From the NCBI GenBank assembly GCA_049515555.1, contig JBEKTY010000018.1:1-64000 (forward strand): a DNA stretch of 64,000 nucleotides. Reading direction: 5' to 3'. Shown piece after piece: positions 49,319-60,500 of the stretch (positions within the stretch are counted from its first letter, which is position 1; every line of letters starts with the position of its first letter). Origin of the DNA: JBEKTY01 sp049515555. GTDB lineage: Bacteria > Planctomycetota > Planctomycetia > Pirellulales > Thermoguttaceae. Made by a program: the position numbers and the translations under genes. Below the pieces are notes generated by a model that was not told where the DNA came from, ran no database searches, and saw only the letters and a list, made by a program, of their open reading frames with translations.

Positions 49319-49382
49319 AAATCCCTAAATCCCTAAATCCCTAAATCCCTAAATCCCTAAATCCCTAAATCCCTAAATCCCT
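49319..49382. repeat. Eight perfect copies of octamer AAATCCCT upstream of flgJ
   Basis: Eight tandem AAATCCCT units end 11 bases before the GTG start of the rod-binding gene. Same unit count (8) and total length (64 bases) as the tract before flgI. Confidence 0.95.
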
Positions 49383-49393
49383 CGGACTCGTTT

Positions 49394-49693
49394 GTGAACG
49401 GCGTCGATCTTGCCCTCCAGAGCACGGCCTTTGCCAAGCCTTCGGCCCCGACCGGCGCCGACAACCCCGCCCTGCGCAAGGCTTTCAACGCCTTCGTGGG
49501 CGAGACGTTCTACGGGCAGATGCTCCACGCGATGCGGCAGAGCGTGGGGAAGCCCGCCTATTTCGACGGCGGCCGCGCCGAAGAGGTCTTCACGCAGCAA
49601 CTCGACCAGATGCTGGCCACCCGCCTGGCGCATGCCGCCTCCGATCGGCTGAGCGCTCCGATGTACCAGTTGTTCACCTTAGCACGGAAATAA
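49394..49693 (+). CDS. flgJ: Rod-binding protein (FlgJ N-terminal-type)
   Basis: A 99-aa protein starting with GTG. NPALRKAFNAFVGETFYGQM, LHAMRQSVGKPAYFDGGRAE, EVFTQQLDQMLA matches the rod-capping domain of FlgJ. The muramidase domain of the E. coli protein is missing, as in many non-proteobacteria. No Shine-Dalgarno is recognisable because of the adjacent octamer tract. Confidence 0.85.
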   Translation: MNGVDLALQSTAFAKPSAPTGADNPALRKAFNAFVGETFYGQMLHAMRQSVGKPAYFDGGRAEEVFTQQLDQMLATRLAHAASDRLSAPMYQLFTLARK

Positions 49694-49697
49694 GACG

Positions 49698-50210
49698 ATG
49701 GAAACGATCGCCCCAGGCAGCCTGACACAATCCTCGCTCGAGGCCGAAGTGGCGGCACTCCTGACCGATCTTCTCAGCGGGCAGAATGAATTGATGGAGA
49801 TTCTCAGCCGCAAGCGGGCGCTGTTGGCCGCGGCCGACCACCGAGGACTGTCGGCCATCGCCGCCGACGAGCAACGGCTGCTCGACATGCTGCAAGAGTG
49901 CCTCCGGCGACGGGAGCAATTGCTGGCCCGGGCCGCCGCCGAGGGCCTGCCCGCCGGCAGCGTCCAGGCCCTGGCCCAGGCCCTCCCCGCCGCCCGCCGC
50001 GAGCCGCTGACGCGGCAGATCACGGCCGCCCAGTCGCGGGCCCGACTGCTCCGCCACCACAGCCTCATCAACTGGATCGTCGTCCAGCGGACCCTGATCC
50101 ACCTCTCGCAGTTGCTGGAGATTATCGCGACCGGTGGCCGGTTCCAGCCGACATATGGAGAGGCGGGCCGAAGCTGCGCACATGGTGCGCTGGTTGACCA
50201 CACAGCTTAG
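49698..50210 (+). CDS. flgN: FlgN-type export chaperone
   Basis: A 170-aa helical protein (LEAEVAALLTDLLSGQNELM, EILSRKRALLAAADHRGLSA, DEQRLLDMLQECLRRREQLL) ending in a further helical segment. The pattern and position just before flgK and flgL match FlgN, the chaperone for the hook-filament junction proteins. It starts four bases after flgJ. Confidence 0.75.
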   Translation: METIAPGSLTQSSLEAEVAALLTDLLSGQNELMEILSRKRALLAAADHRGLSAIAADEQRLLDMLQECLRRREQLLARAAAEGLPAGSVQALAQALPAARREPLTRQITAAQSRARLLRHHSLINWIVVQRTLIHLSQLLEIIATGGRFQPTYGEAGRSCAHGALVDHTA

Positions 50211-50231
50211 CCAAAATACACAAGACGGGAA

Positions 50232-51959
50232 ATGTCGCTACTGGGCTCCATCCAGATCGCCGCAGGGACCTTGCAGGCCACCGATATCGGTCTGCAAGTG
50301 GTGGGCCAGAACGTCGCCAACGCCAATACGCCCGGCTACATTAAGGAGACGACTAATTTCACGCCGGGCCCCACCCAGCAAAACGGCGCCCTGCTGCTGG
50401 GAACCGGCGTCCAGGTCTTGTCGATCACCCAGCAGGTCGATCAATTCCTTGAGCAGCGTCTGCGGACCGCCAGCGGCGATCAGGCCAACGCCGACACCGT
50501 CCAGCAGGTCTACAGCCGGCTCGAATCGGCCTTCGGCGCGCTGGGCAGCGACGCCAGCAGCACCAGCGACACCACCAACGGTGGCACGCTGAGCACGGCC
50601 ATGAACCAGTTCTTCTCCGCCATTTCCAATGTCCTCAACCAGCCGCAAGACGTATCCGTCCGCAATCTGGCCGTGACGCAAGGTCAAGCGCTGGCCACGA
50701 CTTTCAATCAAATGACCGGCCAGGTCAGCCAGATGCGGTCCGACGTGAACGGCCAGATCAGCGACATGGCGGCGGACATCAACCGCCTGACCAGCCAGGT
50801 CGCCAGCCTGAACCGGCAAATCACCGGCCTGACCGGCGGCGGAACCGCGCTCAGCGACGCTTCGGGCCTGGCCGACCAGCGGTCGCAGGCCCTCACCAGT
50901 CTCTCGCAACTCCTCGGCGTAACCACCACCACGCAGGCCGACGGCAGCGTTTCGGTCAACTGCGGCAACGAGTCGTTGGTCTATGAGGGCAGCGCAACGG
51001 CCGTCTCGGTGGCCCATTCGACCGATCGCGGCATGACCGTCTCCACTATCCAGGTGGCGGGGACCGATGTGCCGTTGAACCCGGCCTCCGGCCAGCTCCG
51101 CGGCCTGCTCACCGCCAGGGACAGCGTGTTGGGCGGGTTTCAGGAGCAGCTCGACACGCTGGCCGGCACCCTGGCCAGCGAGTTCAACAAGGTCTATTCC
51201 AGCGGCCAAGGACTGACCGGTTACACCCAGCTAACCGCCCAGAATGCCGTCGCCGACCCCGACCAGGCCCTCGACAGTGCCGGCTTGCCGACTACCCCGG
51301 TCAACGGCTCCTTCCAGATCATGGTGCAGAACACGAGAACCGGGGCCACGACCACGACCGACGTGCCGGTCAACCTGCTGGGCACGGGCCATCAGACAAC
51401 GCTCGACGACGTGGCCCAGGCCCTGGGCGGCATCCAAGGCCTCCAGGCCCAGGTCCAAGGCGGCAAGCTCACGATCAGCGCCACCAACTCCGATACGCAG
51501 TTCGCCTTCGCCAACGACACCAGCGGCCTCCTGGCCGGGCTGGGTCTGAACACCTTCTTCACCGGCTCCACGGCCAGCGACCTGGCGGTCAATCCCGACG
51601 TGGTGCAAGACCCGGGCAAGTTCGCCGCCAGCAGCGACGGCATCGGGGCGGACACGACCAACGCCACGACCCTGGCGAATTTCCTGGACCAGCCGCTGGC
51701 CTCCCAGAACGGTAATTCGGTGAACACGATGTATAACCTCCTGGCCAGCAATGTGAGCGAGGGTTCGGCGACGGCCCAGGCGACGGCCTCCGCCGCCGAC
51801 ACCTTCCAAAGCAGCCTCAGCAGCCAGGAACTCGCCGTCAGCGGCGTCAGCATCGACGAGGAAGCGATCCAGATGATGGAGTACCAGCGGTCCTACCAGG
51901 CCTCGTCGCAGTATCTTGCCGTCCTCAACCAGATACTCGCCACGCTGGTGCAATTGTAG
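50232..51959 (+). CDS. flgK: Flagellar hook-associated protein 1, FlgK
   Basis: A 575-aa protein. N-terminus SLLGSIQIAAGTLQATDIGL, QVVGQNVANANTPGYIKETT and C-terminus SGVSIDEEAIQMMEYQRSYQ, ASSQYLAVLNQILATLVQL are the conserved FlgK ends, joined by the variable domain. It forms the first hook-filament junction zone. RBS-like GACGGGAA precedes the ATG by few bases. Confidence 0.95.
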   Translation: MSLLGSIQIAAGTLQATDIGLQVVGQNVANANTPGYIKETTNFTPGPTQQNGALLLGTGVQVLSITQQVDQFLEQRLRTASGDQANADTVQQVYSRLESAFGALGSDASSTSDTTNGGTLSTAMNQFFSAISNVLNQPQDVSVRNLAVTQGQALATTFNQMTGQVSQMRSDVNGQISDMAADINRLTSQVASLNRQITGLTGGGTALSDASGLADQRSQALTSLSQLLGVTTTTQADGSVSVNCGNESLVYEGSATAVSVAHSTDRGMTVSTIQVAGTDVPLNPASGQLRGLLTARDSVLGGFQEQLDTLAGTLASEFNKVYSSGQGLTGYTQLTAQNAVADPDQALDSAGLPTTPVNGSFQIMVQNTRTGATTTTDVPVNLLGTGHQTTLDDVAQALGGIQGLQAQVQGGKLTISATNSDTQFAFANDTSGLLAGLGLNTFFTGSTASDLAVNPDVVQDPGKFAASSDGIGADTTNATTLANFLDQPLASQNGNSVNTMYNLLASNVSEGSATAQATASAADTFQSSLSSQELAVSGVSIDEEAIQMMEYQRSYQASSQYLAVLNQILATLVQL

Positions 51960-52012
51960 TTTTCGGAGCGGCAAAAGGGAGCAGGTTAGGTGCCACGGTT
52001 TAGGAAAACCTC

Positions 52013-54394
52013 ATGAGCGGTTTCATCAACGGCATTCCGACGTCGGGCATCAGCGACATGTACATCCGTCAGCAGATGGTCGGCCAGATGCAGGCCGACC
52101 AGACGCTGATGAACTCGCTCGAGACGCAGATCAGCACGGGCGAGCAGTTTCAGTTGCCGGGCCAAAACCCGGCCGCCGCCCAACAGGTGATTGCCCTCCA
52201 AAGCCTGCTCCAGCGAAACAGCCAGTTCCAGAGCAACGTCAGCACGAACCAGTCGTACCTCAGCCAGACCGATGCGACGCTCAGCCAGGTGTCGAGTCTG
52301 CTTTCCAACATCCAAGCCGCGGCCGTGAGCGTCGTCGGCTCGACGGCCAGCGATTCGCAGCGCCAGGCCGTCGTCCAGCAGGTCAACCAGGCCGTCGAGC
52401 AGTTGGTCAATTTGGGAAACACGCAATTCAACGGCCGATACCTGTTCGGCGGCTCGGATACCGGCAGCCCGCCGTTCACGATCACGGCCGACGGCAACGT
52501 GCAATACTCGGGCGACGACAGCCAGCTATCGAGTTATTCCGACCTCAATGCCCTGTTTACGACCAACGTCAGCGGGGCGGCGGCCTTCGGGGCGGTTTCC
52601 CAGCCCATCGAAGGCAGCGCTCTGAGTCGGGCCCTGACCTCGCAAACCTCGTTGGCCGATCTGAACCAGGGCGCCGGGGTCGCCCCGGGCAGCATCGCCG
52701 TCTCCAACGGCACCAGCACCAGCGTCATCGACCTCAGCCAGGCCGCCACGATCGGCGACGTCGCCACGCTGATCCGCGACCATCCCCCCGCCGGCAGCGC
52801 GCTGGACGTGGAAGTGACCCCGACGGGCCTGACGATCCAACTGGCGGCCGGCGCGGGCCAGGGGCAAAGTCTGTCGCTGAGCGAGGTGGGCCTGGGCACG
52901 ACGGCCCGCGACCTGGGAATCCTCTCGCCCACCGGCGTCGGGACCGGTCCCCTGGTCGGCAGTGCGCTTGATCCGGCCCTCACCGCCACCACCTCGCTGG
53001 ACGACCTGCTGGGCACGCGGGCGACGGGCTTCATCCACTTCCCCGGCTTCAACAACGACATCGTCCTGCAGGCCCACACGCCGGGCGCCACCGCCGCCGA
53101 CGGCACGCCCCTGAACGGCGTGCAAATCCAGTTCGTGGGCGACGCCGTGGCCGGTCAAGAGACCGCCAAGTACACGCCCGGCACGCCGGCCGGCATTGGC
53201 CAGCCCGCCGTCGCCGGCACGCTCACCGTCCACATTCAGGTCGGCGCCAGCGAGCCGCAAGCGATCGTCAACGCGATCAACGCGGCGACCGGGTCGCCCT
53301 TTACGGCCCGGCTCGATCCGACGGATTCCAACGGCGGCCTCCAGCAGCCGGTCACCGCGCTACCGACCACCTCGGCGACCGCGGGCGGCGGCGGCAGCGC
53401 GCCGGACCTGACCGGCCTCCAGGTGCAAAGCGGGGGCAAGACTTACACCATCGACCTCTCCGGGGCCAAAACGGTCCAGGACGTGCTCGGCGCAATCAAT
53501 TGCTCCGGGACCGGACTGCTGGCCCAAATCAACCCCCAGCAGACCGGAATCAACGTCAGCTCCCGCACCAGTGGCGCCGATTTCTCGATCGGTGAAACCG
53601 GCGGCCATACGGCCACCGAGCTCGGCCTGCGGACCCTCACCGACGCCACCCCCTTGGCCCAGCTCAACCACGGCGCGGGCGTCGGCCTAAGCACGACGGG
53701 CGGCGGCGATTTCACCGTCAGCCAGGACATCCCCGCGCAAATACAGGGTCAGCCCGACCAGGTCATCCAGTTCGACGTGAGCCTTTCCGGCGCCAAGACC
53801 ATGGGCGACGTTTGCCGGCGGATTACGGCCCAAGCCCGGGCGGCGGGCTGCCCGCTGCGGGCCCAATTGTCGGCCAACGGCAACGGCATCGAGCTGGTCG
53901 CCAACGGTCCGGCGGAGGGCGCCATTACCGTCACGCCCGACACGGCGAGCACCGCCGCCGTTGACCTGGGCCTGGTGCCCGCCGGCCAGAGTTCGGCCAG
54001 CTCGCTCGTCACGCCCGGCGGCCTGCACAGCCTGAGCGGCGGCGACGTCAATCCCCAGCAAACCCAGAGCGTCTTCAGCGCCCTGATCGGCCTGTCCAAC
54101 GCGCTGCAGAGCAACGCCAGCACCGGCCAGCAGCAGGCCATGAGCGTGCTGAAAAATAGCACGCAGAACCTCAGCAACGTCCGCGCCGACCTGGGCGCCC
54201 AGGAGCAGGGACTGAGCACGATCAGCACCCAGCTCGACTCCCAGAAAACCCAGTTGCAGTCGACCATGTCGACCGATTACGACGCCGACATGGCGCAGGT
54301 GCTCTCGGAGTTCACCGCGGCCCAAACCGCCTACCAGGCATCGCTAGAGGCCACCGGCGCCATGCTCAAAATGACGCTGCTCGATTATCTCTAG
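52013..54394 (+). CDS. flgL: Flagellar hook-associated protein 3 (FlgL) with large insertion of flagellin hook-IN-like repeats
   Basis: A 793-aa protein, more than twice the usual length of about 300. Residues 1-150 (MSGFINGIPTSGISDMYIRQ, QMQADQTLMNSLETQISTGE, NTQFNGRYLFGGSDTGSPPF) and 690-793 (VFSALIGLSNALQSNASTGQ ... AQTAYQASLEATGAMLKMTL) are the normal FlgL ends. The centre contains repeated motifs of the flagellin hook-IN type: LNQGAGVAPGSIAVSNG ... VIDLSQAATIGDVATLI (about 217), YTIDLSGAKTVQDVLGAIN (about 478), and LNHGAGVGLSTTGGGDFTV ... VSLSGAKTMGDVCRRI (about 550-605). A surface-exposed domain insertion is likely. Confidence 0.93.
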   Translation: MSGFINGIPTSGISDMYIRQQMVGQMQADQTLMNSLETQISTGEQFQLPGQNPAAAQQVIALQSLLQRNSQFQSNVSTNQSYLSQTDATLSQVSSLLSNIQAAAVSVVGSTASDSQRQAVVQQVNQAVEQLVNLGNTQFNGRYLFGGSDTGSPPFTITADGNVQYSGDDSQLSSYSDLNALFTTNVSGAAAFGAVSQPIEGSALSRALTSQTSLADLNQGAGVAPGSIAVSNGTSTSVIDLSQAATIGDVATLIRDHPPAGSALDVEVTPTGLTIQLAAGAGQGQSLSLSEVGLGTTARDLGILSPTGVGTGPLVGSALDPALTATTSLDDLLGTRATGFIHFPGFNNDIVLQAHTPGATAADGTPLNGVQIQFVGDAVAGQETAKYTPGTPAGIGQPAVAGTLTVHIQVGASEPQAIVNAINAATGSPFTARLDPTDSNGGLQQPVTALPTTSATAGGGGSAPDLTGLQVQSGGKTYTIDLSGAKTVQDVLGAINCSGTGLLAQINPQQTGINVSSRTSGADFSIGETGGHTATELGLRTLTDATPLAQLNHGAGVGLSTTGGGDFTVSQDIPAQIQGQPDQVIQFDVSLSGAKTMGDVCRRITAQARAAGCPLRAQLSANGNGIELVANGPAEGAITVTPDTASTAAVDLGLVPAGQSSASSLVTPGGLHSLSGGDVNPQQTQSVFSALIGLSNALQSNASTGQQQAMSVLKNSTQNLSNVRADLGAQEQGLSTISTQLDSQKTQLQSTMSTDYDADMAQVLSEFTAAQTAYQASLEATGAMLKMTLLDYL

Positions 54395-54431
54395 CGGCCG
54401 GCCGAAGAACAAGTACCGCATTTCCCGTACT

Positions 54432-54518
54432 CCTCTCGCTCCGCGAGAGGAGGCGTGTAGGGAACGGGCTCTGCGGGCGTTCCGCTGCACCAGGAACGCC
54501 GCGGAGGGCGTTCCCTAC
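54432..54518. repeat. Palindromes downstream of flgL
   Basis: CCTCTCGCTCCGCGAGAGG (54432-54450) is a near-perfect hairpin matching one in the GT87 gene. GTAGGGAACG (54457-54466) pairs with CGTTCCCTAC (54509-54518). They lie between the convergent flgL and calpain-like genes and could act as a terminator. Confidence 0.75.
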
Positions 54519-54551
54519 AGTTGAATCATGCCTGTTCTTTCGTCGCTCTCT

Positions 54552-57500
54552 TTACGTGGAAGCCACCCGCAGACCGGTTTTCAGCTCGGCCAGTTTGACG
54601 CGCCACGCGGCCGGGTCGTCTGCGGCGAAGAGGGCATCGGTATCGTCGCCGGAGAGGCTGCCGCCGGCCGGCCCTGTCGATTGGCCCTGGCCCGCGAAGG
54701 TGTTGGCCGCCAGTACCGCATCGAGGGCCGCCAGGCGGTTGGCGGCGGTCGCGGCAGCGGCCGGCGTCGGCTCCCATTGCGGCGGATCGAGCGTGGCGGC
54801 CTGCACGAGCGGCATTGCGGGCAAATTGCCGCCGCCGGGGCTGGCCCCGGGGGCAGCGATGAGTGCGCGGGTCGCGTCGGCTGCCGCGGCGGGGATGCTG
54901 GCACTCCGCATCGCGGCAGCCGTGCTGCCGCCGGCCGTGCGAACACAGGGGCAGCCAGTATTGTTGCTGATGTCGTTGAAGTTGTCGCCGTTCAGATCGT
55001 CGCCGGTCAGTGTAAAAAGGCCCGGCTGGGTTAGGCCGCCGTCAGTGCTCCCAACCGACGCATTTTCCATCTGCGTCCATGCGCCGCTCTCGTCGAAGGA
55101 TAGGTAGACGGGCGACGGATTCAAGTGGACGGTTGGCGGCGTGTTGTAGGCGCGCTGCACCTGCAGCTTCTGCGTGTCGTGATCGACACTCTTGACCAGC
55201 ATCAATTCGCTGTCGATCTGGATGAAGTCGCCCGGGCCGATGCTGGACGCGTCTGTGACCTGAACGGTCTGAGTCGTGGTGTCGTTAATTGGTGTGGCTA
55301 ACGTGCTGGCGGCCTGGTCCCCGTGGGGATTGTACAGCAGGAACTTGCATTTCGACGGATCGCTCGTTTGGCTCCAATCCCCTGAAGGATCGCAGTCCAA
55401 AATTGCGTACTCGTGCGGGCCCATTAGCTCGCCGTTTGGGGGGCTTTTGTGCGTCGCCAGGCACACCGCGCGGCCGTTGGGCATGCTGGCGGTCGGCTTC
55501 AGATTGGTGCGCACGTCGTACCACTTGGGCTCACTAAGGCCGCCGAAATAGTTAAAGTAGGTGCCGAGGCCCGTCATCGCCGCAATATAGAAATTGGAAC
55601 TCACTTGGTTCGGGCTGGCGCCGCTGAGCCATGAGTAGGCGTAGTGGTTCCAATCATTCCACTCGGCGCAGGCCTTCTCCGTCAGCGCCACCCACATCAC
55701 GGTGTTGTTGTAAACGGAGGGGCTGTCATAGGTGCCACCGCCGTTGGGCAGTTCGTTGTCGACCGTCACGTATTGCCAGAGCCGGCTGTAGCAGTTGTAA
55801 ACGTGGAGCGTGTAGGTGCCGTTGCCGTTGCCGTGGATCATGCTCTCGATGTCGCCGGGGAACTTGTAGGCCACGGCCGCCGCGGCCGCCATGACCCAGC
55901 AGTCGCCCACCCCCCCTTGCTGCACGTCCGTGAACATCGGCTCGCGCGTGGGCCCGTACAGACTCAGCGTGCCGCCCGGGGTGCTGTAGGGCAGTTGGTT
56001 ACTAATGTTGTCATACGGGTCGTTGTCACTTGGATACACCGTGCCCAGGAACCACTGGTTCACCAGGGCCTGCAGTTGCGCCGAAGCCGCCAGGCCCGGC
56101 CCACCGCCGCTGACGCCGAAGTGGTCCCCGCTCGAGTCGCTGTAGACCATGGGGATGTTAGTTTGGCCATAGGTGTTGCGGACGTAGTAACTAGCATCGA
56201 AGCTGACCCAATGGGGATCGGGATTGATGACCGCGTTGGTCAGCCACTTCACCTCGGGGGACAGCATCACGTTGGAGTTGTTGTAATTCGTCAGCAGCGT
56301 CTGCAGGTCGTTTCCGACCGTTGGGCCGTATACCATCTCCTGGCCCTCCGCCGTGGAGAACAGTTGCAGCATGCCGTTGTAGCCGATGGCCCTGTTTCCG
56401 TAATAGTGGGCCTCCCGCGCCACCCTTTGCATCGCCGCGTTAGTGAGCTTCTGGGTGTACCAATCGTTGGGCTGTGTAACGTTGATCGGGTTCTGCATGG
56501 TGCCCGTGACGCCTGGACCGGTGGTGGTGTAGGCGGTGATGGACTCCTCGCCAACCTCGTCAATAAAGACGTTGGCGTAATATAGCCCAATATTGCCCTG
56601 CGGAAGGGCGACGGCCGGCTGGAAGGCATGAGCGGGGTCGGCGCTGATCACGGACGAATAGTCTTGGAGGCTGAGCATGATGCCTCCCCCGCTGCAGGTC
56701 GTATTGTTGCCCTCCACATCCTTGGCCTGGACATTAATGAGTATGGGGGCGCCGACCCCGACCGAGTTGCCCTGGGAGGTGACCACGAAATGGTCGGCTG
56801 GCCCGGCGTTTACCGTGACTTTGCAGGTATATGCCGGGAGGCTCCCCAGCGTGACCGTAAGCGTGAAGGAGCCGGCCTGGTCGAGGCTGACGGTGTTCGT
56901 CTGCTGCGTGTTGGCGGCATTCATCACGCTGGAAGCGATATTCACGGTCTGAGTGGGGTTGCAGGTGATCTTCGTGGTCAGGTTGCCGAACAAGGCCGGA
57001 TTGCTCCAGCCATCGAAGGCACTGACGGCGACCGTAAACTGGCCGCCGGCGGTCACGGTGTTCGCAACGAGCCCCGGTACGGTCACAGCGACAGTGATTT
57101 TGCTCGCGTTCCCGGCCTTCACGGTGAAGGCCCCGCTGGGTGTACACGGCAGCGAACCGGCGGTGGCCGTAAGGGTGACGTTTTTCCCTGCCTTGGTGAC
57201 GATAAGCGGGCCGGTCCAGGTGCCGTCGGTCATCTTGCAGGACATGCCGTTGCCCGCTGTCCCGCCGACTACCGAGAGCCAGACAGGCCCCTTGTAGCCG
57301 ATGGGCTGCAGGCCGCCCGCATCCCAAGCGTTGACGGTCGCGTTGAAGACCTTGCCGGCAACCTCGACGGCGCCGGCCGCCGGCGAGTCAACCGAGAACG
57401 AGGTCGGCTGCACCTGGCTGACGTTGATGCTGTAGCCCTGGTTGATCGTGCCGCAGGTAACCGTCAGCTTATCTGTGCCGGGGTAGTGCAACACGATGGG

Positions 57501-60500
57501 GCCGGTCCAGGTGCCGTCGCTTTTCAACTGGATGCTGACCGGCATGCCGGCCGGCGTGCCGGGCGGCGTGCCGGCCGGTGCAAGAACGTTGTAAGTCTTG
57601 GTGGAGCCTTGGACGGTGTAGCTAGCGGTGATGGGCACATTGTCGTTCGGGATGGGGTTACCCGCGGCATCCAGGGCGGCGACTTGCACGTTGAAGGCGG
57701 TGTCGGCCTGGGCCGTGGTCACGGGGGGGCCGCCGACCGGCGGGGCATGCTTGGCGGGCGCCGCCGTGCCCAGAAACACGACGTGCAGCGAGCTTACCTT
57801 GACGGTCTGGTAAGCCCCGATGCAGGGCGGGTTGGTCACGGGGTCGCCACGCTGGTCGGTGCTGAGGCTGGCGATGCCCCCGCCGTTGCCCACGGCCGGG
57901 CTGCCGGGCAGCAGGGCCATGGTCAGCGTGGTCCCGCCGTAACGGCCCAAGGGGGCCAAGTAGGCGTTCTTGGCCACTACATTGTGCTTCTTCGCCTGCA
58001 TGCCGGTCAGGCCGCCGGCCTTGCCGATCATGTTGTAGGAGCTGCCGGCGTCCGCGGCGCCGAGTATGTCCGTGCCCGTGCCGGTGCTAAGGGTAAGAGT
58101 GTTGCCGGCCACGATGGTGTCGGTCAGAATCAGGTAGCTGGAGCTGGCGGCGATGCCGCCCCCGCTATAGGCGCTATTGGCGGAGATGGTGGTGGCCGTG
58201 AGCGAGACCGAAGCGCCGGCCGCGCTAAAGATGGCGCCGCCTTGGCCGCATATGGCGCTTGGGTGGGCTGCGTTGCTGGCGGTGTTGCCGGAAAAGGTGC
58301 AGTCGGTGGCCGTCAGCGTGCCCGTGTTGTAAATGCCGCCGCCGTCACCGATTTGCCCCGAGGGGCCCGTGGCGCTGTTGTCGGCGATGGTGCAATCGGT
58401 CAGCGTGGCCGTGCCCGTGTTATCGATGCCGCCGCCACTGGGAGAGCCGGCGGGGTTGACGGCCTTGTTGAGGACAACGTCGCAATTGGTGACGGTCAGT
58501 GTGCCGCCGTTGTCGATCCCGCCGCCCGTGGCGGCTTGGCCACCCTCGATAACCTGCCCGGTCAGGTCGAGCTGGGCCCCGTAATCGACCACATATACGC
58601 CCGAGGCCCCGCCGCCGCTGACGAGGACCTGTCCGCCGCCGTCGATGGTGGTGATCCCGCTGCCGGCGTGCAGTTCCAGGGGCCCCTGTTCGAGCGTGAC
58701 CGTGTCGGTACCCATCTGGGCCGGGGCGAACATGATGGTGTCGGAGATGCCGTTGGCGGCGTCGGTATTGGCCTGCTTGACCGCCGCGCGCAGGGTTCCC
58801 GGGGCGAGGCTCGCCGGGTCGGCGGCGCTGGTCACGAGCAACTGGGTCGCCGCGGGCTGCACCGCGCCAATGGTCGGCGGGAGCGAAGGGGGAAGGCCCA
58901 ACGGGTTGCTGACCAGGTACAGGCCGTGGCCGGTAAAATGGTTCGCGGGAGGCGTGTACCCGGAGTATGTCTGGCGCGTGGAGACCCGGATGAGGTTGCT
59001 CGAGGCATTGCCGCTCTGGAGGGCCATCAGCTCGCCGTCGATCTCGAAGTACATTACCAGCGGGGTGCTCTCGAAGACGGCGGCGTCGATCACCGGGAGT
59101 AAGGTGTCCTGGGGGCCAATCCCTTCCGTCAAAGTGGTGACGGGTCCGCCGGCCGCCAGGGCCGGACTGCAAGACAGGGGGGGCATGGTCTGGTTCACCC
59201 CGCCGTAATTGCCCAGCGGGGCCAACAGGGGATTGATCGGGGCGCTGGCGGTGCCGACCTGGTTGCCATAGACGCCGCCTTTGATGCCCGTCAGGCCGGT
59301 GCCGTCGCCGATGAGGTTGCAGGCGCCGGCAACGCTGGCGTTAGCGAGGTCCGGGTAGAAGGGCGCGGTGGGGTTAGTGGGCGAATTGCCGGGCACCAAC
59401 CACTTGTTGCCGGCCACGATCGTGTCCACCAGGGTCAGCGAGTTGCCATAACCGCTGCTTCCGCCATAGATGCCGCCGCCTTGATAACCGGCGTTGCCGG
59501 AGATGGTGCTTGCGCTGACCGTCATCACGCCATTGTTATAGAGGCCGCCGCCCGCGCCTTGCCCGGTGCTGGACCCGGAGAGAGGGCCCGTGGCCGTGTT
59601 GCCGGCGAGAGTGGCCGTGTTGACCGTTACCGTGCCGCCGTCATTGTCGAGGCCGCCGCCGAACTGGGCTTTGTTGCCGCTGATCGTGCAGCCGTAGACG
59701 GTCATCGCGCCGGCGTTGTAGATGCCGCCACCCTCTTGCGTGGCGGCGTTGCCCGAGTAGGTATCGCTTTCCAGGCTGGCGATGCCGCCGGACGCATTGG
59801 CGACGGCGCCCCCGGCCCAGGCGGTGTTCTTGGTGAAAACGTTGGGAGAGGAAGTAATCAGGGTGCCCGTGTTATAGATGGCGCCGCCCAGGCCCGTGGT
59901 GTTGCTGCCGGTCGCCGAGTTGCCGGTAAAGGTACAGTATTCGAGGGTCAGCGTGCCGGCGTTGTTAATGGCGCCGCCGTTGCCGGCGGTGCCGCCCGCC
60001 ATGGTAAACCCGTTGAGCAACAGCGAAGCGCCCGAGTCGACCTGAAAGAGGTTGTCGCTGTCGCCGTTGAGAGTGATCCCGGTGCCCCAGATGGTCACGT
60101 TGGCACCGGGCGTCAGCACCAGGTTCCCCTCTTGCAGAAGGATGTCGTTGCCGCCGCTCAGGTTGGGAGCGAAAGAGATTGTGTCGTCGCAGCCCAGGGC
60201 GCCGTCCGCGTCGGCCCGGTTGACGGCCTCGCGCAGGGTGAGAATGTCCGTGGGCGTGGTAATAGAATCCTGACTGCTGTTGACTACGAGGCTCACCTGC
60301 CGCGGCGTGATATTAAAACCGGCGGAGACGACCCCATTCAGGGTCCCGTCGGTGGCCATCAGAAAGTAGTCCTTGCCGGGCTGGCTGATGGAAAGATCGC
60401 CGAAGGTGGCCACGCCGCCGACCGCCGCCTGCGTGGGCGTGCCGCCCAGCGTGCCGCTGTTGGCGCTGCCGTCGATAGCCACGGTCACGCTGGAGCTGTC

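Noticed and set aside
43957..49382. CRISPR-like interpretation of the short tandem repeats
   Set aside because: Units are 7-8 bases with no unique spacers and no cas genes are present.
49319..49382. Telomere-like repeat interpretation of AAATCCCT
   Set aside because: The tract lies inside an operon, is short and is one of many heptad/octad loci; no sign of a chromosome end.
56628..59102. Long plus-strand open frame (824 aa) opposite the calpain-like giant
   Set aside because: Antisense shadow; the minus-strand protein has coherent domains through the same region.
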